From contig ONNZ01000001.1 of the NCBI GenBank assembly GCA_900319345.1, positions 128,739 through 192,738 of the forward strand: a stretch of 64,000 bases of DNA. The letters are read 5' to 3'. Below the pieces are notes generated by a model, which ran no database searches, had not been told where the DNA came from, and saw nothing but the letters and a program-made list of their open reading frames with translations. Both the position numbers and the translations under genes were made by a program. Positions 31,852 to 40,788 of this stretch are shown here, piece after piece (the stretch's first letter is position 1; each line of letters opens with the position of its first letter). Source of the DNA: an uncultured Eubacteriales bacterium. GTDB taxonomy: Bacteria > Bacillota > Clostridia > Christensenellales > CAG-138.

Positions 31852-33834
31852 ATGGATATATTCAACGTGATCTCCCTCCTGGGCGGTTTGGCCATGTTCC
31901 TGTACGGCATGCGCCTCATGGGGGACTCCCTGAAGGAAAACTCCTCCGGCACCCTGAAGGCTGCCATGGGGAAGGTGACGGACAACCCCCTGAAGGCCTT
32001 CATCCTGGGGGTCCTGGTCACTGCCCTGATCCAGAGCTCCACGGCCACCATCGTCATCACCGCCGGTCTCGTGGGCGCGGGCATACTGACCCTGCACCAG
32101 AGCCTTGGCATCATCATCGGCGCCAACGTGGGCACCACGGTCACGGGCCAGATCATCCGCTTGCTGGACATCGACGCCTCGGGCACCAGCGTCCTTCGGT
32201 TCTTCCAGCCCTCCACCTTGGCCCCCATCGCCCTCATCGTCGGCATCGTGCTCATCATGGGGAGCTTCTTCAAAAACGCCCGATCCGTGGGCAACATCGC
32301 CATCGGCTTCGGCATCCTGTTCTCCGGCCTTTTGAACATGACCGGCGCGGTGAACAACCTGGCCCAGTCGGGCCTCATCGAGCAGCTTTTCTCCGGCCTC
32401 GGCGAAAACCCGGTCCTGGGCTACATCACCGGCGCGGGTGTGGCCTTCATGCTCCAAAGCTCCTCCGCCACCATCGGTATCCTGCAGGCCTTCTCCGCCA
32501 CGGGGCTCCTCACCTTCAAGGCCATCTACGCGGTCATCGTGGGCATCTATCTGGGCGACTGCGTGACCACGGCCATCGTCTGCTCCATCGGCGCCAAGGC
32601 GGAGGCCCGGCGGGTGGGCATCGTGAACATCCTGTTCAACCTGAGCGAAACGGTGCTGGTCCTGGTGGTGGTCACCGTGATCCACAAGCTGGGGCTGCTG
32701 AACAGCCTGTGGGAGAAGCCCGTGAACTCCAGCATCATCGCCAACACCAACACCATCTTCAACCTGGGCTGCGCCCTGTCCCTCTTCCCCATGCTCACCA
32801 CCTACGAACGGCTCAGCCGCAGGATCGTCAAGGACGAGCCCGTGAAGGAAAGCAAGTTCAAGGACGAGATGGAGGCGCTGAACCCCGTGTTCTTCAACAC
32901 CCCGGCCCTGGCCCTGCAGAGCTGCTACAAGGCCCTGCTGGCCATCCTGGCCGCCTCCCGGACCAACATCGAGCGGAGCTTCCAGCTCCTCAAAAGCTAC
33001 GACCCGGCCATCCACATGGACATCCAGGCGGACGAGGACGAGATCGACCGCATGACGGACCTGGTCAGCAAGTACATGGTGGGCTTCTTGCCCCAGCTGA
33101 AGCTCCCCTACCACGTGTCCATCCTGAACCAGTACTACAAGGTCACCTCCGAGTTCGAGCGCCTTGGGGACCACGCGGTGAACATCGCCGAGCACGCTGC
33201 CGCCCTGAAGCGGAACAACACCGCCTTCTCCCCCGCGGCCCTGTCGGAGCTGGCGGTGCTGGAAAGCGCCCTCATGAACATCCTGGACGAGACGGACAGG
33301 ACCTTCCGGAAGCGGGACGTGGCCGCCGCCGAGCGGATCGAGCCCCTGGTCCAGGTCACGGCCGAGCTCATCGCCCTGTTGAAGCGGAACCATTTGAAGC
33401 GCATGAGCACGGGGGAGTGTAACGTGTACGCCGACGCCACCTTCTCCGACCTGATGGTGGACTTCCGCCGGATCGGCAGCGTGTGCTCCAACGTGGGCGT
33501 GGCCACCATGGTCCGTGTGCACCCCGAGCTGGCCGACCACGAGCACCTGTACTTCGAGCGCCTCCACGCGGGCAGCGACCAGGCCTTCAACGCCGCCTAC
33601 GACAAGGCCCGCCAGAAATATTTCTCCCTGCTGCAAAAGCCGATCCCGGAGCCGCCGGTGATCCAAGGGGAACCGGTCCAGCCGGAGCATGAAGTCCAGG
33701 AGGAGGCCCCCGTCGAAGCGGAGCCGGTCCAGGAGCCCACGTTGGACGAGCCGGAGCACGAGGCTCAGGAGGAGGCCCCAGTGGAGCCGGAAGCGGCTGG
33801 GGACGCCCCCGCGGCCCGGGAAGCGGACCTATGA
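31852..33834 (+). CDS. Na+/phosphate cotransporter with C-terminal PhoU domain
   Basis: A 660-residue protein of the NptA/YjbB-type Na/Pi cotransporter family. Two QSS motifs of the inverted-repeat transporter core are seen: ALIQSSTATIVITAGLVGAG (about residues 57-76) and MLQSSSATIGILQAF (about 201-215). Residues 345-590 are a PhoU-like four-helix region (ALQSCYKALLAILAASRTNIERSF, FERLGDHAVNIAEHA). The last 65 residues are Pro/Glu-rich (EPVQEPTLDEPEHEAQEEAPVEPE). It should move phosphate across the membrane, often out of the cell, with Na+. ATG 31852 is better spaced from GAGG than the TTG at 31846. The ksgA start overlaps the stop by 4 bases. Confidence 0.93.
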   Translation: MDIFNVISLLGGLAMFLYGMRLMGDSLKENSSGTLKAAMGKVTDNPLKAFILGVLVTALIQSSTATIVITAGLVGAGILTLHQSLGIIIGANVGTTVTGQIIRLLDIDASGTSVLRFFQPSTLAPIALIVGIVLIMGSFFKNARSVGNIAIGFGILFSGLLNMTGAVNNLAQSGLIEQLFSGLGENPVLGYITGAGVAFMLQSSSATIGILQAFSATGLLTFKAIYAVIVGIYLGDCVTTAIVCSIGAKAEARRVGIVNILFNLSETVLVLVVVTVIHKLGLLNSLWEKPVNSSIIANTNTIFNLGCALSLFPMLTTYERLSRRIVKDEPVKESKFKDEMEALNPVFFNTPALALQSCYKALLAILAASRTNIERSFQLLKSYDPAIHMDIQADEDEIDRMTDLVSKYMVGFLPQLKLPYHVSILNQYYKVTSEFERLGDHAVNIAEHAAALKRNNTAFSPAALSELAVLESALMNILDETDRTFRKRDVAAAERIEPLVQVTAELIALLKRNHLKRMSTGECNVYADATFSDLMVDFRRIGSVCSNVGVATMVRVHPELADHEHLYFERLHAGSDQAFNAAYDKARQKYFSLLQKPIPEPPVIQGEPVQPEHEVQEEAPVEAEPVQEPTLDEPEHEAQEEAPVEPEAAGDAPAAREADL

Positions 33835-34631
33835 GAGCCACGAGAGCCTTCGTGGAGCAGGCCCTGCAGCGGGAGGGACTGCTGCCCAACAAGAACCTGG
33901 GCCAGAACTTCTGCGTGGACGAGGGGGTCCTGCGGCAGCTGGCCGCGGCCCTGCCCCTGGACGGCCGGACCGTGCTGGAGATCGGCCCCGGATTGGGCGG
34001 GCTCACGGAGCAACTGTTGGCCGCCGGCGCCCGGGTCTACGCCGTGGAGAAGGACGGGCGGCTCTATGACTTCTTGCGCCGGGACCTGGCGGACGAGAGG
34101 CTGACCCTGATCCACGGGGACTGCCTGAAGACGGACTACGGCTTCCTGCCCCCGGACTTCGTGGCCGCCGGGAACCTGCCCTACTGCATCACGGCGGGCA
34201 TCGTGACCATGCTCCTCTCCATGGAGCCCGCGGGCATGCTGCTCATGGTCCAGAAGGAGGCGGCGGACCGGTTCTTCGCCCGGCCCTCCCAGAAGAACTA
34301 CGGCCCCGTGGCCATGGTCTCCCAGCTCTACTACAGGGCCACCCTGCTATGCGAGGTGCCCCCGAGGGCCTATGTGCCGCCCCCTACGGTGACCAGCGCC
34401 CTGGTGAAGCTGGAAGCCCGGCCCGACGCGCCCCAGGAATCTCCCAAATCCCTCTTAAAATTTGCCGCTGCCTGCTTGCGCATGCGCCGCAAGACGCTGT
34501 ATAATAATCTTACTGGGACGCTGGCCCTCAAGGCCGTCCTGGAAAGTATAGGCCTGCCCGCCGACGTGCGGGGCGAGGCGCTGACGCCGGAACAGCTGTT
34601 GACGCTGTATCGGCGCGTGAATGAAAATTAG
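33831..34631 (+). CDS. rsmA: 16S rRNA dimethyladenosine transferase
   Basis: A 266-residue RsmA/KsgA enzyme that dimethylates two adenines near the 3' end of 16S rRNA during 30S assembly. Motifs: NKNLGQNFCVDEGVLR (start), SAM loop EIGPGLGGLTEQLL (residues 47-60), and the NLPY motif AAGNLPYCITAG (about residues 113-124). The C-terminal helical domain (RMRRKTLYNNLTGTL) is present, so full length. It overlaps the transporter gene by ATGA, an unusual partner for ksgA. Confidence 0.96.
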   Translation: MRATRAFVEQALQREGLLPNKNLGQNFCVDEGVLRQLAAALPLDGRTVLEIGPGLGGLTEQLLAAGARVYAVEKDGRLYDFLRRDLADERLTLIHGDCLKTDYGFLPPDFVAAGNLPYCITAGIVTMLLSMEPAGMLLMVQKEAADRFFARPSQKNYGPVAMVSQLYYRATLLCEVPPRAYVPPPTVTSALVKLEARPDAPQESPKSLLKFAAACLRMRRKTLYNNLTGTLALKAVLESIGLPADVRGEALTPEQLLTLYRRVNEN

Positions 34632-34649
34632 GTAAAGGAGATAGCGAAC

Positions 34650-35480
34650 ATGGAAAAGAAACTGAAGAAGGTCCAACGGGGCGCTGGCTTTGGGTTCGTG
34701 CTGCTGAAGATTTTGCGGATCCTGCTCATCATCGTCGCCGCGCTGCTGATCGTCAGCCTGGTGGTCCTGGCCGTGGTCAACGAGAACGACCTGCCTTTGG
34801 ACGCCGTGAAGGACGGCAAGCTGGTGCTGGCCCTGAACGACCTCAATCTAAATCAGCTGGGCCTTGATGCCATACCCGACGTGGGCGCGCTGGTGAAGGA
34901 CGGCGTGCTGACGCTGGATTTGAAGGACGCCAAGCTGGTGGTCATGCTGCTGGTGGGCGCGGGCATCCTGGTCCTGGCCGCCGTCTACGTGCTCATGCTG
35001 ATCGCCGGGAACCTGTTCAAGCACATGAAGAAGGAGGACACCCCCTTCACCGCCGGGAACGTCCGTCGGCTGCGGCTGCTGGGCATCTTCCACATCGTCT
35101 TCTGGGCCTGCGGCATCGCCATGAGCTACTTCGTGGGCTGCGAGTTCATCCGCCGTCTGGGCCTGCCCAGCTCCAGTGTGAACCTGAGCCTCAACCTGAC
35201 CGCCCTGCTCCTGTCCCTGGTCTACTTCTTCCTGGCCCGGGTCTTCAGCTTCGGCAAAGCCCAGGGTGAGGCCCTTCAGGAGCATCTGCCCGCCCCCGAG
35301 CCCGAGCCTGTTCCCGCCCCCGTCTATGAGGCCCCCGCCCCCGAGCCCGTGAAGCCCGAGCCGGAGCCCATCCCCGCGCCCGAGCCCATCCCCGCGCCCG
35401 AGCCCATCCCCGCGCCCGAGCCCGCCCCCGAGGCCGCGCCGGCGGAGGCGGCCGAAGCGCCCGCCGAGCCCGAAGCGTAA
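34650..35480 (+). CDS. Membrane protein with Pro/Glu-rich repeat tail
   Basis: A 276-residue protein with four hydrophobic helices (about residues 20-42, 90-115, 140-160 and 183-202) and a C-terminal tail of PAPEPIP repeats (residues 215-276). The tail is coded by tandem GAGCCCATCCCCGCGCCC units, so its length may vary between strains. The N-terminus MEKKLKKVQRGAGFGFVLLKILRILLIIVAALLI suggests a DUF2975-like cluster, which I cannot confirm. AAAGGAGATAGCGAAC precedes the ATG. Function unknown. Confidence 0.75.
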   Translation: MEKKLKKVQRGAGFGFVLLKILRILLIIVAALLIVSLVVLAVVNENDLPLDAVKDGKLVLALNDLNLNQLGLDAIPDVGALVKDGVLTLDLKDAKLVVMLLVGAGILVLAAVYVLMLIAGNLFKHMKKEDTPFTAGNVRRLRLLGIFHIVFWACGIAMSYFVGCEFIRRLGLPSSSVNLSLNLTALLLSLVYFFLARVFSFGKAQGEALQEHLPAPEPEPVPAPVYEAPAPEPVKPEPEPIPAPEPIPAPEPIPAPEPAPEAAPAEAAEAPAEPEA

Positions 35481-35492
35481 CGCAAGCATACG

Positions 35493-35520
35493 AAAAGGAC
35501 GCCCATGGGCGTCCTTTTTT
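35493..35520. terminator. Bidirectional intrinsic terminator
   Basis: A palindrome with arms AAGGACGCCC and GGGCGTCCTT, followed by T-run on plus and preceded by an A-run; it lies between convergent genes (membrane protein and HTH-TPR regulator). Confidence 0.9.
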
Positions 35521-35532
35521 CGTTGTTCGGGT

Positions 35533-36543
35533 TTATTGAAGCTTTTGGATGGCCCGCTCGATCTCGTCCCGGGTCTCGCCGCTGACGACGCCCCAGTCCT
35601 CCCGCAGGATGCGCAGGACCTCTCGATAGGCCGCAACGGCCCCCGCCTTATCGCCCCGGATCTCTGAGATGTGGGCGATGCACATGGCCCCGTCGGTGAA
35701 CTTGGGGGATTCCTGAAGGGCCAGGCCCTTGCGGTACAGGTCGATGGCCTTGTCGTACTCCTGCCGCTGGGTGTAGATGTCCCCCAGGGTCAGGGCCAAG
35801 CACCAGTCGTCCTCCATGGCTTCCAGCTCCCGGAGCCGGTCGTCCGCTTCGCCCTTCCCCTCGGCCTGGGCGATCAGGTACCGGTACATGGGCACGCGGA
35901 AGGTGTCGTCCATGGCCGCCAGCTTTTCGAGCCACTGCTTCGCCTCGGCGAGCCGCCTATCGTCGATCAGATTGTCCAGGAGCCACATGAGCGGGCACCG
36001 ATTCCTCGGGTTCCTCTCGCAGTAGTCGCTGAGCCAGGCGATGAGGGCGTGATGGTTCCGCACGTTCCAGTCGGGGATGTAGCTGCCCCAGGCGTTGCAG
36101 AGCTCGCTGACGGCGTCCCGGTCCCCGCCGGTCTTCTCCACGGCCGCCTTGCCGTGCTCCACCGCCAGCAGCCGGTACTGGTCGGCCTGGTTGTCGTAGA
36201 GCTTGGCCAGCAGCAGCTCCGCCTGGCCTGCCAGGGCCGGGTCCTCGGCAAAAGCGCCCAGCTGCTGTTCGAGCTGCCGCTCCTCCGCCTCGTCGAAAAG
36301 GCCCCGAGCGTAGATGCGGTTTTCGATGCGCTCCATCTGCTGTTGGGGGGTCATGGCGAAGAGCTGATCGATGCTGACGCCGAAGTATACGGCGATCCCG
36401 GGGAGCAGCTGCACGTCGGGGATGCTGTTGCCGCACTCCCACTTGCTGACGGTCTGGGCGGTCACGTTCAGGGCCGCCGCCAGGGCCTCCTGGGTGAGGC
36501 CCCGATCCTGCCGCAGGCGGCGGATTTCCTTTCCCATTTCCAT
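35533..36543 (-). CDS. XRE-type regulator with TPR-like C-terminal domain
   Basis: A 336-residue protein: HTH at residues 3-58 (RLRQDRGLTQEALAAALNVTAQTVSKWE, then PGIAVYFGVSIDQLF) and a helical TPR-like region from about residue 85 to 330 (LCNAWGSYIPDW, LEKLAAMDDTFRVPMYRYLIAQAEG, LYRKGLALQESPKFTD). This architecture is used by clostridial regulators that bind peptides or proteins. ATG 36543 is selected because AAGGAGGATGAACC lies just upstream; the track's frame extends to 36567. No partner gene beside it; convergent with the membrane-protein gene, upstream of recR. Confidence 0.88.
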   Translation of the reverse strand: MEMGKEIRRLRQDRGLTQEALAAALNVTAQTVSKWECGNSIPDVQLLPGIAVYFGVSIDQLFAMTPQQQMERIENRIYARGLFDEAEERQLEQQLGAFAEDPALAGQAELLLAKLYDNQADQYRLLAVEHGKAAVEKTGGDRDAVSELCNAWGSYIPDWNVRNHHALIAWLSDYCERNPRNRCPLMWLLDNLIDDRRLAEAKQWLEKLAAMDDTFRVPMYRYLIAQAEGKGEADDRLRELEAMEDDWCLALTLGDIYTQRQEYDKAIDLYRKGLALQESPKFTDGAMCIAHISEIRGDKAGAVAAYREVLRILREDWGVVSGETRDEIERAIQKLQ

Positions 36544-36678
36544 TGGTTCATCCTCCTTGGTTTTCATGGCTTCAGCATACCAGAGCCCGGCGGAAAAAAC
36601 CAGCGACCGGCGCGGGAGCGAACTCGCGCGGCGGTTGAGGCATACAAAAGCGCATGGGCTTCCATGCGCTTTTTCCTG

Positions 36679-37272
36679 TCACAGATTCCTTCTGCCCTCC
36701 AACGCCTTGGCCAGGGTGACCTCGTCGGTATACTCGAGATTCCCGCCGATGGGGATGCCGTGGGCGATGCGGGAGGCGGTGACGCCCAGGGGCTTCAACA
36801 GCCGGGCGATATAGGAGGCAGTGGCCTCCCCCTCCACGTCCGGGTTGGTGGCCAAGATGACCTCCTTCACCTGCCCCTCCTTACAGCGCTCCAACAGCTC
36901 GTTGATCTTGATGTCCTTGGGGCCGATGCCCTCCATGGGGGACAGGGCGCCGAAGAGCACGTGATAGCGGCCGTTGAACTCCCGGGTCTTCTCCATGGCG
37001 ATCACGTCCTTGGGGTCGGACACCACGCAGATCACGTCCGCCCGCCGCCGAGGATCGGCGCAGATCTCGCAGAGCTCCCCGTCGGTGTAGGTGCCGCAGA
37101 TGGGGCAGTTATGGACCTTGGACCGGGCGTCGGTGATGGCCTTGGCCAGCTCCTGGGCCTGCTCCTCCGGGACGCCCAAGATATGATAGGCCAGCCGGGC
37201 CGCCGTCTTGCGCCCGATGCCCGGGAGCCGACCCAGCTGTACCGTCAGCCGTTCGATGGATTCGATGGCCAT
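36679..37272 (-). CDS. recR: Recombination mediator RecR
   Basis: A 197-residue RecR. The HhH-like [19 protein letters not shown] is at residues 14-32, the C4 zinc finger is [16 protein letters not shown] (about residues 56-71), and the Toprim domain contains [14 protein letters not shown] and [15 protein letters not shown]. It acts with RecO and RecF to load RecA on gapped DNA. It starts 3 bases after ybaB in the classical dnaX-ybaB-recR operon; no strong ribosome binding site, so it is coupled. Confidence 0.97.
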   Translation of the reverse strand: MAIESIERLTVQLGRLPGIGRKTAARLAYHILGVPEEQAQELAKAITDARSKVHNCPICGTYTDGELCEICADPRRRADVICVVSDPKDVIAMEKTREFNGRYHVLFGALSPMEGIGPKDIKINELLERCKEGQVKEVILATNPDVEGEATASYIARLLKPLGVTASRIAHGIPIGGNLEYTDEVTLAKALEGRRNL

Positions 37273-37275
37273 AGC

Positions 37276-37614
37276 TTAAAAGCCCAGGTTCATGCCGCCG
37301 GTGAGCTTGCCCATCTCCTGCTCCACGGTGGTCGCGGCCTCCTTGAGGGCGCTGTTCACCGCCGAGAGCACCAGGTCCTGGAGCATCTCCACGTCGTCCG
37401 GGTCCACGCACTGGGGGTCGATCTCGACAGACAGGACCTCCCGGGCCCCGTTCACCGTGACCTTCACCATGCCGCCGCCGGAGGACGCCGAAAACTCCTG
37501 GGCGTTGAGCTCCGCCTGTTTCTTCTGCATGTTCTCCTGCATCCGCTGGGCCTGCTTCATGAGCTGCTGCATGTTGCCCATGCCGCCCATGGGGAATCCG
37601 CCGTGCTTTGCCAT
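37276..37614 (-). CDS. ybaB: YbaB/EbfC nucleoid-associated protein
   Basis: A 112-residue YbaB/EbfC-family DNA-binding protein. Met/Gly/Gln-rich start ([24 protein letters not shown]), then coiled helix and the conserved [43 protein letters not shown] core (here [15 protein letters not shown]). It dimerises into a tweezer shape that binds the nucleoid. TACGGAGGTATATTGGT is the ribosome binding site, 34 bases after dnaX. Confidence 0.95.
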   Translation of the reverse strand: MAKHGGFPMGGMGNMQQLMKQAQRMQENMQKKQAELNAQEFSASSGGGMVKVTVNGAREVLSVEIDPQCVDPDDVEMLQDLVLSAVNSALKEAATTVEQEMGKLTGGMNLGF

Positions 37615-37648
37615 ACCAATATACCTCCGTAAAAAGATTCGTGTATGT

Positions 37649-39337
37649 TCAGGTGATGGTCAGTTTGTCCTTGAAGAGGCCCACCAGGTCCGCCACGTCG
37701 CTGTCCCCCTCCCGAAGGAGCAGCTGCACTCCGGGCCGAAGAGCGTTGAGTTCCCCCTGGATCACGGCCACGCTCCGGGAATTGAGCATCTTCAGCTTCC
37801 CCGCGTACTCCGCCGGGAAGGAGACGGTCAGCTGGTCCTCGGTGAGCGAACTGGCCTGGCCGTAGGCCGCCAGCTGCCGCACGAAGGCGTTCACCTTCTG
37901 GACCCGGGCAAGAACCTGCTTCCACAGGGCGTCGGCGTCGCCCGCCGCCGCGGGCTGGGGGGCCGGCTTAGGCTGGGGCGCTTCCGCCTTGGGGGCCGGG
38001 GGGTCCGGCTTCGGCGCAGACGGCGCCGCCGGTACGGGGGCAGCGGGCTGAGGCTTGGCCGCGGGGGCGTCGTAGGCTTCCTCCGGCAGATATCCCTCCT
38101 CCGGAGGCGGTTCGGGCAGGTAGTCCTCGTCGTAGACGGGGGCCGTCGGCGCGGGGGCCGCAGGGGCCGCCGGAAGACCGTGCTGCTCCAGCTCCTTCCA
38201 TTTGTTCTCCAACAATGCGAGCCGGGCGCTCAGAGCTTCCATGCTCTCGTCGTCCACGGGCTGGGCGATCCGCACCAGCACCGTCTCCAGAAGCATCCGG
38301 GGCGAGGGGAAGTAGCGCATGTCGCTCTGGACCCGCATGAGCTGCTCCATGGCGTAGAGGATGCGGGCGTTGGGATGCTTCTGGGCCTGCTTCTGGTAGC
38401 GGGCCATCCGATCCGCCGTCACTGCCAGCAGGTCCGCGCAGTCGCCGCAGGCCTTGGCGAGGAGCAGCGCACGCATGTGCCCCGCCAGCTCCCCGGCGAA
38501 GACGGCCATGTCCCGGCCCTGGCGCACCACCTGATCGAGGCTGATAAGCGCCCCCTTGGCGTCGCCGGAAAGGAGCGTGTCCGCCATGTCGAAGAGGAAG
38601 TCCTCGTCCATGATGCCCAGCACGTTCTGCACGTCCCTGGCCGTGACCTGGCCGCCGCAGAAGGACAGGCACTGATCGAGGAGCGAGAGCGCGTCCCGCA
38701 TGCCGCCGTCCGCCGCCCGGGCGATGATCCGAAGGCCGTCAGGCTCCACGGAGGCTCCGTCCGCCTTCAGGATGTACTGCATGTAGCCGATGATCTCCGG
38801 CACCGTCAGCCGATGGAAGTCGAACCGCTGGCAGCGGGAGATGATGGTGGCCGGGAGCTTTTGGGGCTCCGTGGTGGCCAAGATGAACACCACGTGCTCC
38901 GGCGGCTCCTCCAGCGTCTTCAACAGCGCGTTGAAGGCGGAGCCCGAAAGCATGTGGACCTCGTCGATGATGAACACCCGATATTTTAGCTGCAGGGGGG
39001 CGAACTGGGCCTGGGAGATGAGATCGCGGACGTTCTCCACGCTGTTGTTGCTGGCGGCGTCGATCTCGATGATGTCCGCGTTCTGCCCGGCGGCCGTGCG
39101 GCAGCTGTCGCACGCGAGGCAGGGCTCCCCGTTCTCGGGATGGAGACAGTTGATGGCCTTGGCCAATATCCGGGCCGTGGTGGTCTTGCCCGTGCCCCGG
39201 GAGCCGCAGAACAGATACGCGTGGGACGGCTGCCCCTCCCGCACCTGGTTCATGAGGATGGTGGTGATATGCTTTTGACCCGCCATCTGCCCAAATCGCT
39301 CGGGCCGGTAGGTCCTGTACAATGCCTGATACGCCAT
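37649..39337 (-). CDS. dnaX: DNA polymerase III subunits gamma/tau
   Basis: A 562-residue DnaX clamp-loader ATPase. Walker [17 protein letters not shown] (about residues 43-58), the zinc cluster with Cys in [22 protein letters not shown] Walker B (about 117), sensor 1 ILATTEP, and the three-domain body are seen. The tau-like C-terminal region (residues 395-490) is a Pro/Ala/Glu-rich linker before a conserved end. It loads the sliding clamp and tethers the replisome. The first gene of the dnaX-ybaB-recR operon with its own promoter. I looked for a programmed frameshift signal (A-rich slippery run) and did not find a clear one. Confidence 0.97.
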   Translation of the reverse strand: MAYQALYRTYRPERFGQMAGQKHITTILMNQVREGQPSHAYLFCGSRGTGKTTTARILAKAINCLHPENGEPCLACDSCRTAAGQNADIIEIDAASNNSVENVRDLISQAQFAPLQLKYRVFIIDEVHMLSGSAFNALLKTLEEPPEHVVFILATTEPQKLPATIISRCQRFDFHRLTVPEIIGYMQYILKADGASVEPDGLRIIARAADGGMRDALSLLDQCLSFCGGQVTARDVQNVLGIMDEDFLFDMADTLLSGDAKGALISLDQVVRQGRDMAVFAGELAGHMRALLLAKACGDCADLLAVTADRMARYQKQAQKHPNARILYAMEQLMRVQSDMRYFPSPRMLLETVLVRIAQPVDDESMEALSARLALLENKWKELEQHGLPAAPAAPAPTAPVYDEDYLPEPPPEEGYLPEEAYDAPAAKPQPAAPVPAAPSAPKPDPPAPKAEAPQPKPAPQPAAAGDADALWKQVLARVQKVNAFVRQLAAYGQASSLTEDQLTVSFPAEYAGKLKMLNSRSVAVIQGELNALRPGVQLLLREGDSDVADLVGLFKDKLTIT

Positions 39338-39356
39338 ACGCGCCTCCTGTCGTACT

Positions 39357-39385
39357 AGTATAGCACAACGAGGCCCCGGTGGCTA
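39357..39385 (-). promoter_or_regulatory. dnaX promoter
   Basis: Minus strand TATACT (39357-39362) with TGC before it, 17-base spacer and TAGCCA (39380-39385). The leader of about 20 bases has GACAGGAGG before the start. Confidence 0.55.
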
Positions 39386-39397
39386 CCTTTTATTTTC

Positions 39398-39432
39398 GCA
39401 CCTTTTTCTTTTCGGTGAAAAGAAAAAGGTGC
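39398..39432. repeat. Dispersed AT-rich hairpin upstream of dnaX
   Basis: A hairpin of the same family with ends GCACC/GGTGC and the CTTTTTCTTTTC core. It lies between the ytxC-like gene and the dnaX promoter and likely terminates the former. Confidence 0.85.
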
Positions 39433-39456
39433 GCGAAAAAGAAAAGCGCACCTGAT

Positions 39457-40200
39457 TTATGGAAATTCTCCCGTATACAGACATACCCTTCCTGAAAATA
39501 TCTCGGTGAGGGCGTGGACCAGCTCCGTGCGGGCGCCGCCGGAGAGGTCGTAGACGAAGAGCCGGGCCGGGGCCATGCCGATGAGGAGGCTGATGATCCC
39601 CTCGCCGCTTTCGTCCACGTACTCCATCCGAAGCTCCTCCCCGTCCGTCAACGAGCAAAGGCCGTCCCCGTGGAGGCACAGCCTCAGGGAGGGGCACCGG
39701 GGCGGTCGGGCGTTCAAAAGCAGCCGCAGCACGTCCGCCGCTTCGCCGTACTCCTTCTCCAGCAGCACCCCTGAAAAGGCGTCCTCCACGCACAGCCTCC
39801 AAAAGAGCAGGGTGGAGCGCATCCGGAACCGCAAGAACCCCTCCAGACACAGCTTCGCCTCCTCCTGAAGGTAGGCGGTGAGCTGGGCCGCTGTCTCATG
39901 AAGGTCCTCCCGCTTTCGCGCCGCGGCCACCGCCCGGTCCAGGACCTGCCGCCGATCCTCCCGGTCGAGAGGCGTCTCGTCCGCCATGGCCGCCACCTCG
40001 AAGGGGGCTAGATCCTGGACCAGCACAGCGCTCAAGGCCTTGGCGAGGGCATGCAGCCCCTGCCGCCCCTCCATGCGCACGCCCACGCCGCCCAGGGCCG
40101 CGGACAGGGCGTAAGGCGCGCCGCTCTCCATAAGCCGGGCGTCCAGCAGCCGCTCCAAATCCACGTCGTATTCCATTGTCTGAATGATCCAGGACGACAC
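39457..40200 (-). CDS. YtxC-like putative sporulation protein
   Basis: A 247-residue protein resembling YtxC, a poorly described sporulation protein of Bacillus and clostridia. The recognisable part is residues 110-175 (LEGFLRFRMRSTLLFWRLCVEDAF, then LEKEYGEAADVLRLLL). The start is taken as GTG 40200, because GAAGGAAGGATC lies 6-7 bases upstream; an open frame extends further but has no such site. Its presence suggests a spore-forming ancestor or lifestyle. Location upstream of dnaX is not a usual place for it, so no operon meaning is claimed. Confidence 0.65.
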   Translation of the reverse strand: MSSWIIQTMEYDVDLERLLDARLMESGAPYALSAALGGVGVRMEGRQGLHALAKALSAVLVQDLAPFEVAAMADETPLDREDRRQVLDRAVAAARKREDLHETAAQLTAYLQEEAKLCLEGFLRFRMRSTLLFWRLCVEDAFSGVLLEKEYGEAADVLRLLLNARPPRCPSLRLCLHGDGLCSLTDGEELRMEYVDESGEGIISLLIGMAPARLFVYDLSGGARTELVHALTEIFSGRVCLYTGEFP

Positions 40201-40325
40201 CGATCCTTCCTTCCCGATGAAACGCTTTCCTTTCATCCTATGTGGGTCGGTGTCTATTGTGTGCGGAAAATCTCTTTTCGATTCCAATAAAAACTCCGCC
40301 GAAGCGGAGGCGCAGTTCTAATTCA

Positions 40326-40769
40326 TTATCTACGGAACGCGAAGACCCCGATGACCAGGCTCAGCACGACCGCACCCAGGATGAAGAACCAGCCGATGCG
40401 CTTCATGCCGCGGCCGATCTCGTTGTCGTCCTGGGTAAGGTGCAGGCGCTTGGGCTCGTAGGGATCGAACCACACCGTCAGCGCCGACCCCTCGGGGTGC
40501 TCCTCGGGCTTTAGCTCCTCCTTCGCCTGGATCTCCGTCTCGACCCCGTTGACGGGAAAGCTGAGCACGGGGAAAAAGCCCTTCCGGGTGGTCCGGCCGC
40601 TGCTCACGGCCTTGACGGTATACCGGGCGATCCGGGCCTGGGCCTCCTCCGTCTCCCGCTCCAGCTTCCGCCGGAACCAGCGATCTCGGAAAAGGCCGTA
40701 GATGAGGCACACCCAGCCCATGAGGGAGAAGCCCAGGAACAGCAGCAGCACCTTATCCCATAGGATCAT
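40326..40769 (-). CDS. DUF3592-like membrane protein
   Basis: A 147-residue protein with a hydrophobic segment at each end (residues 6-28 and 122-143) and a soluble stretch in between (YTVKAVSSGRTTRKGFFPVLSFPVNGVETEI, then ALTVWFDPYEPKRLHL). The pattern matches DUF3592-type proteins, where a beta-rich loop carries a conserved DPxxP-like end. Function unknown. AGGAAGGAGAAAAAACC is a strong ribosome binding site. It starts 19 bases after the mutY stop, so it is likely co-transcribed with mutY. Confidence 0.8.
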   Translation of the reverse strand: MILWDKVLLLFLGFSLMGWVCLIYGLFRDRWFRRKLERETEEAQARIARYTVKAVSSGRTTRKGFFPVLSFPVNGVETEIQAKEELKPEEHPEGSALTVWFDPYEPKRLHLTQDDNEIGRGMKRIGWFFILGAVVLSLVIGVFAFRR

Positions 40770-40788
40770 GGTTTTTTCTCCTTCCTGC

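Noticed and set aside
39338..39456. SRP RNA gene next to dnaX, as in some Firmicutes
   Set aside because: Only the AT-rich hairpin element is found; no SRP RNA motif.
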